Part shown: positions 6,722 to 7,594 of the stretch, piece by piece
Numbering within the stretch: position 1 is the first letter of the stretch
Layout: each line of letters opens with the position of its first letter
Assembly (NCBI GenBank): GCA_022710665.1
Contig: JAKLGN010000061.1
Coordinates: forward strand, 1-7,594
Length of the DNA stretch: 7,594 bases
DNA from: Methanoregula sp.
Lineage (GTDB): Archaea > Halobacteriota > Methanomicrobia > Methanomicrobiales > Methanospirillaceae
Direction: 5' to 3'
Made by a program: the position numbers and the translations under genes
The notes under the pieces: model-generated
Told to the model about the DNA's origin: nothing
What the model saw: the letters and a program-made list of their open reading frames with translations, nothing else
Databases searched by the model: none

Positions 6722-6734
6722 TTCATTGAATGAA
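6722..6734. repeat. Perfect 13-bp inverted repeat between divergent genes
   Basis: TTCATT-G-AATGAA has two perfect 6-bp arms around one base. It lies between the divergent HAD and ribose-1,5-bisphosphate isomerase genes, just upstream of the preferred isomerase start and overlapping an alternative ATG at 6730. Position and symmetry would suit an operator for a dimeric regulator, but a 6-bp-arm palindrome can occur by chance. Confidence 0.4.
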
Positions 6735-6738
6735 GCTG

Positions 6739-7594
6739 ATGTCCGTACCTGAAACCGCAGAGAAGATAAAGAGCATGGAGATCCGGGGAGCCGGCAGAAT
6801 CGCCCGGGCTGCTGCAGAGGCGCTTCGGGACCATGCGCTTTCTCTCGAGTCAAAAGACCTGCCGGCATTCAATAGCGAGATGAGGAGAGCAGCAGAACTC
6901 CTGGTGGCTACCCGTCCTACTGCCGTATCGCTTCCGAATGCTGTTCATATTGTCATGACCGGGCTCGATGGCGCGAAGACCGCAGCCGGGGCAAGAGCTG
7001 GCATCGTCGGGCGTGCTGACCAGTTCATCCGGAATTCTCATACAGCGGTGGATAACATTGCCCGGTTCGGATCCCGCCATATCCGCGACGGGGACACGAT
7101 CCTGACCCACTGCAACTCCGAAGTGGCGCTCGGTTGCATCATTGAGGCTCACCGGAGCGGCAAGGAGATTGAGGTCTTCGCTACGGAAGTGAGACCGAGG
7201 AATCAGGGTTATATCACCATCAGGACTCTGAACGATGCCGGTATCAAAACAAACTTCATCGTGGACTCGGCAGTCCGCTCGTTCATCCATGACATTGACC
7301 TGGTGATCGTGGGTGCCGATGCCGTCACTGTCAGCGGGGCGGTGGTGAACAAGATCGGGACCTCCCAGGTGGCACACACGGCAGCCGAGGCGCGGGTGAA
7401 CATGATCGTGGCGGCCGAGACGTACAAGTTTGCCCCGCGGACGGTCATCGGGGAACTCATCCGGATCGAGGAGCGGACGCCTGACGAGGTCCTGCCGGCT
7501 GCAATGGCAAAAACCCTGCCGCATGTGACCGTGCGCAACCCGGCATTTGATGTCACGCCGGCGGAATATATCGACCTGATCGTGACCGAGGCCG
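6739..7594 (+). CDS. Ribose-1,5-bisphosphate isomerase (archaeal eIF2B-like family), 3' end cut by window edge
   Basis: The plus-strand frame runs 285 codons to the right edge; the family is about 320 residues, so roughly 35 are missing. The protein starts MSVPETAEKIKSMEIRGAGR and carries the eIF2B/MtnA-like isomerase fold. From the ATG at 6739, C125 (in THCNSE) and D194 (in VIVGADAV) are 69 residues apart. This equals the spacing of the catalytic Cys133 and Asp202 that I recall for the Thermococcus kodakarensis enzyme. The NKIGT motif follows at 204-208. The enzyme converts ribose 1,5-bisphosphate to ribulose 1,5-bisphosphate, between AMP phosphorylase and form III RuBisCO, and acts in the cytoplasm. 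Translation could also start at 6730 (adding MKL); neither ATG has a clear ribosome site. Related methylthioribose-1-phosphate isomerases and eIF2B subunits are the alternatives, but the N-terminus and motif set favour this call. It is divergent from the methanogenesis genes and probably unrelated to them. Confidence 0.88.
   Translation, partial: MSVPETAEKIKSMEIRGAGRIARAAAEALRDHALSLESKDLPAFNSEMRRAAELLVATRPTAVSLPNAVHIVMTGLDGAKTAAGARAGIVGRADQFIRNSHTAVDNIARFGSRHIRDGDTILTHCNSEVALGCIIEAHRSGKEIEVFATEVRPRNQGYITIRTLNDAGIKTNFIVDSAVRSFIHDIDLVIVGADAVTVSGAVVNKIGTSQVAHTAAEARVNMIVAAETYKFAPRTVIGELIRIEERTPDEVLPAAMAKTLPHVTVRNPAFDVTPAEYIDLIVTEA

Noticed and set aside
6850..7524. 224-codon minus-strand open frame inside the isomerase gene
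   Set aside because: The plus strand here carries the catalytic Cys and Asp motifs of ribose-1,5-bisphosphate isomerase; the minus frame has no family resemblance.

Overview
This window almost certainly comes from a methanogenic archaeon. Six consecutive minus-strand genes are recognisable as methanogenesis-specific proteins: the methyl-coenzyme M reductase (MCR) activation ATPase AtwA (component A2), then methanogenesis marker proteins (Mmp) 3, 6, 5, 15 and 17. The fairly GC-rich DNA, the strong GGAGG-type ribosome sites and the protein sequences suggest the order Methanomicrobiales (a Methanoregula/Methanosphaerula/Methanoculleus-like organism). That placement is from family memory, not from a search.

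Layout, in transcription order. Right end, plus strand (about 6739 to the right edge): the first ~285 codons of a ribose-1,5-bisphosphate isomerase of the AMP-degradation pathway, cut by the edge. A short divergent intergenic region (about 6681-6738) holds a perfect 13-bp inverted repeat. Everything to its left is on the minus strand: a stand-alone HAD phosphatase with P-type-ATPase-like motifs (5823-6680), a 35-bp gap, atwA (4174-5787), mmp3 (2640-4166), mmp6 (2185-2643), mmp5 (1737-2183), mmp15 (502-1740) and mmp17 (1-501, cut at its 3' end by the left edge). From atwA onward the spacings are 7 nt, 4-nt overlap, 1 nt, 4-nt overlap and 0 nt, which is a tight, translationally coupled operon.

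How the genes work together. MCR is active only when its nickel cofactor F430 is reduced to Ni(I), and that reduction needs ATP. Published work on component A3a and on the MCR activation complex places A2/AtwA, Mmp3, Mmp7, Mmp17 and McrC in the machine that does this. The window therefore encodes a large part of that machine. It also encodes Mmp15, an ASKHA-family relative of the ATP-driven activators of 2-hydroxyacyl-CoA dehydratases and benzoyl-CoA reductase that keeps both cluster-ligating cysteines. Mmp5 and Mmp6 are conserved in methanogens but functionally undefined. Mmp7 and McrC are not in the window. The operon is cut inside mmp17, so mmp7 is a plausible next gene to the left.

No rRNA, tRNA, CRISPR array, insertion sequence or intrinsic terminator was seen. 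No gene-free stretch exceeds about 60 bases. The long plus-strand open frames opposite mmp15 and atwA are antisense shadows.
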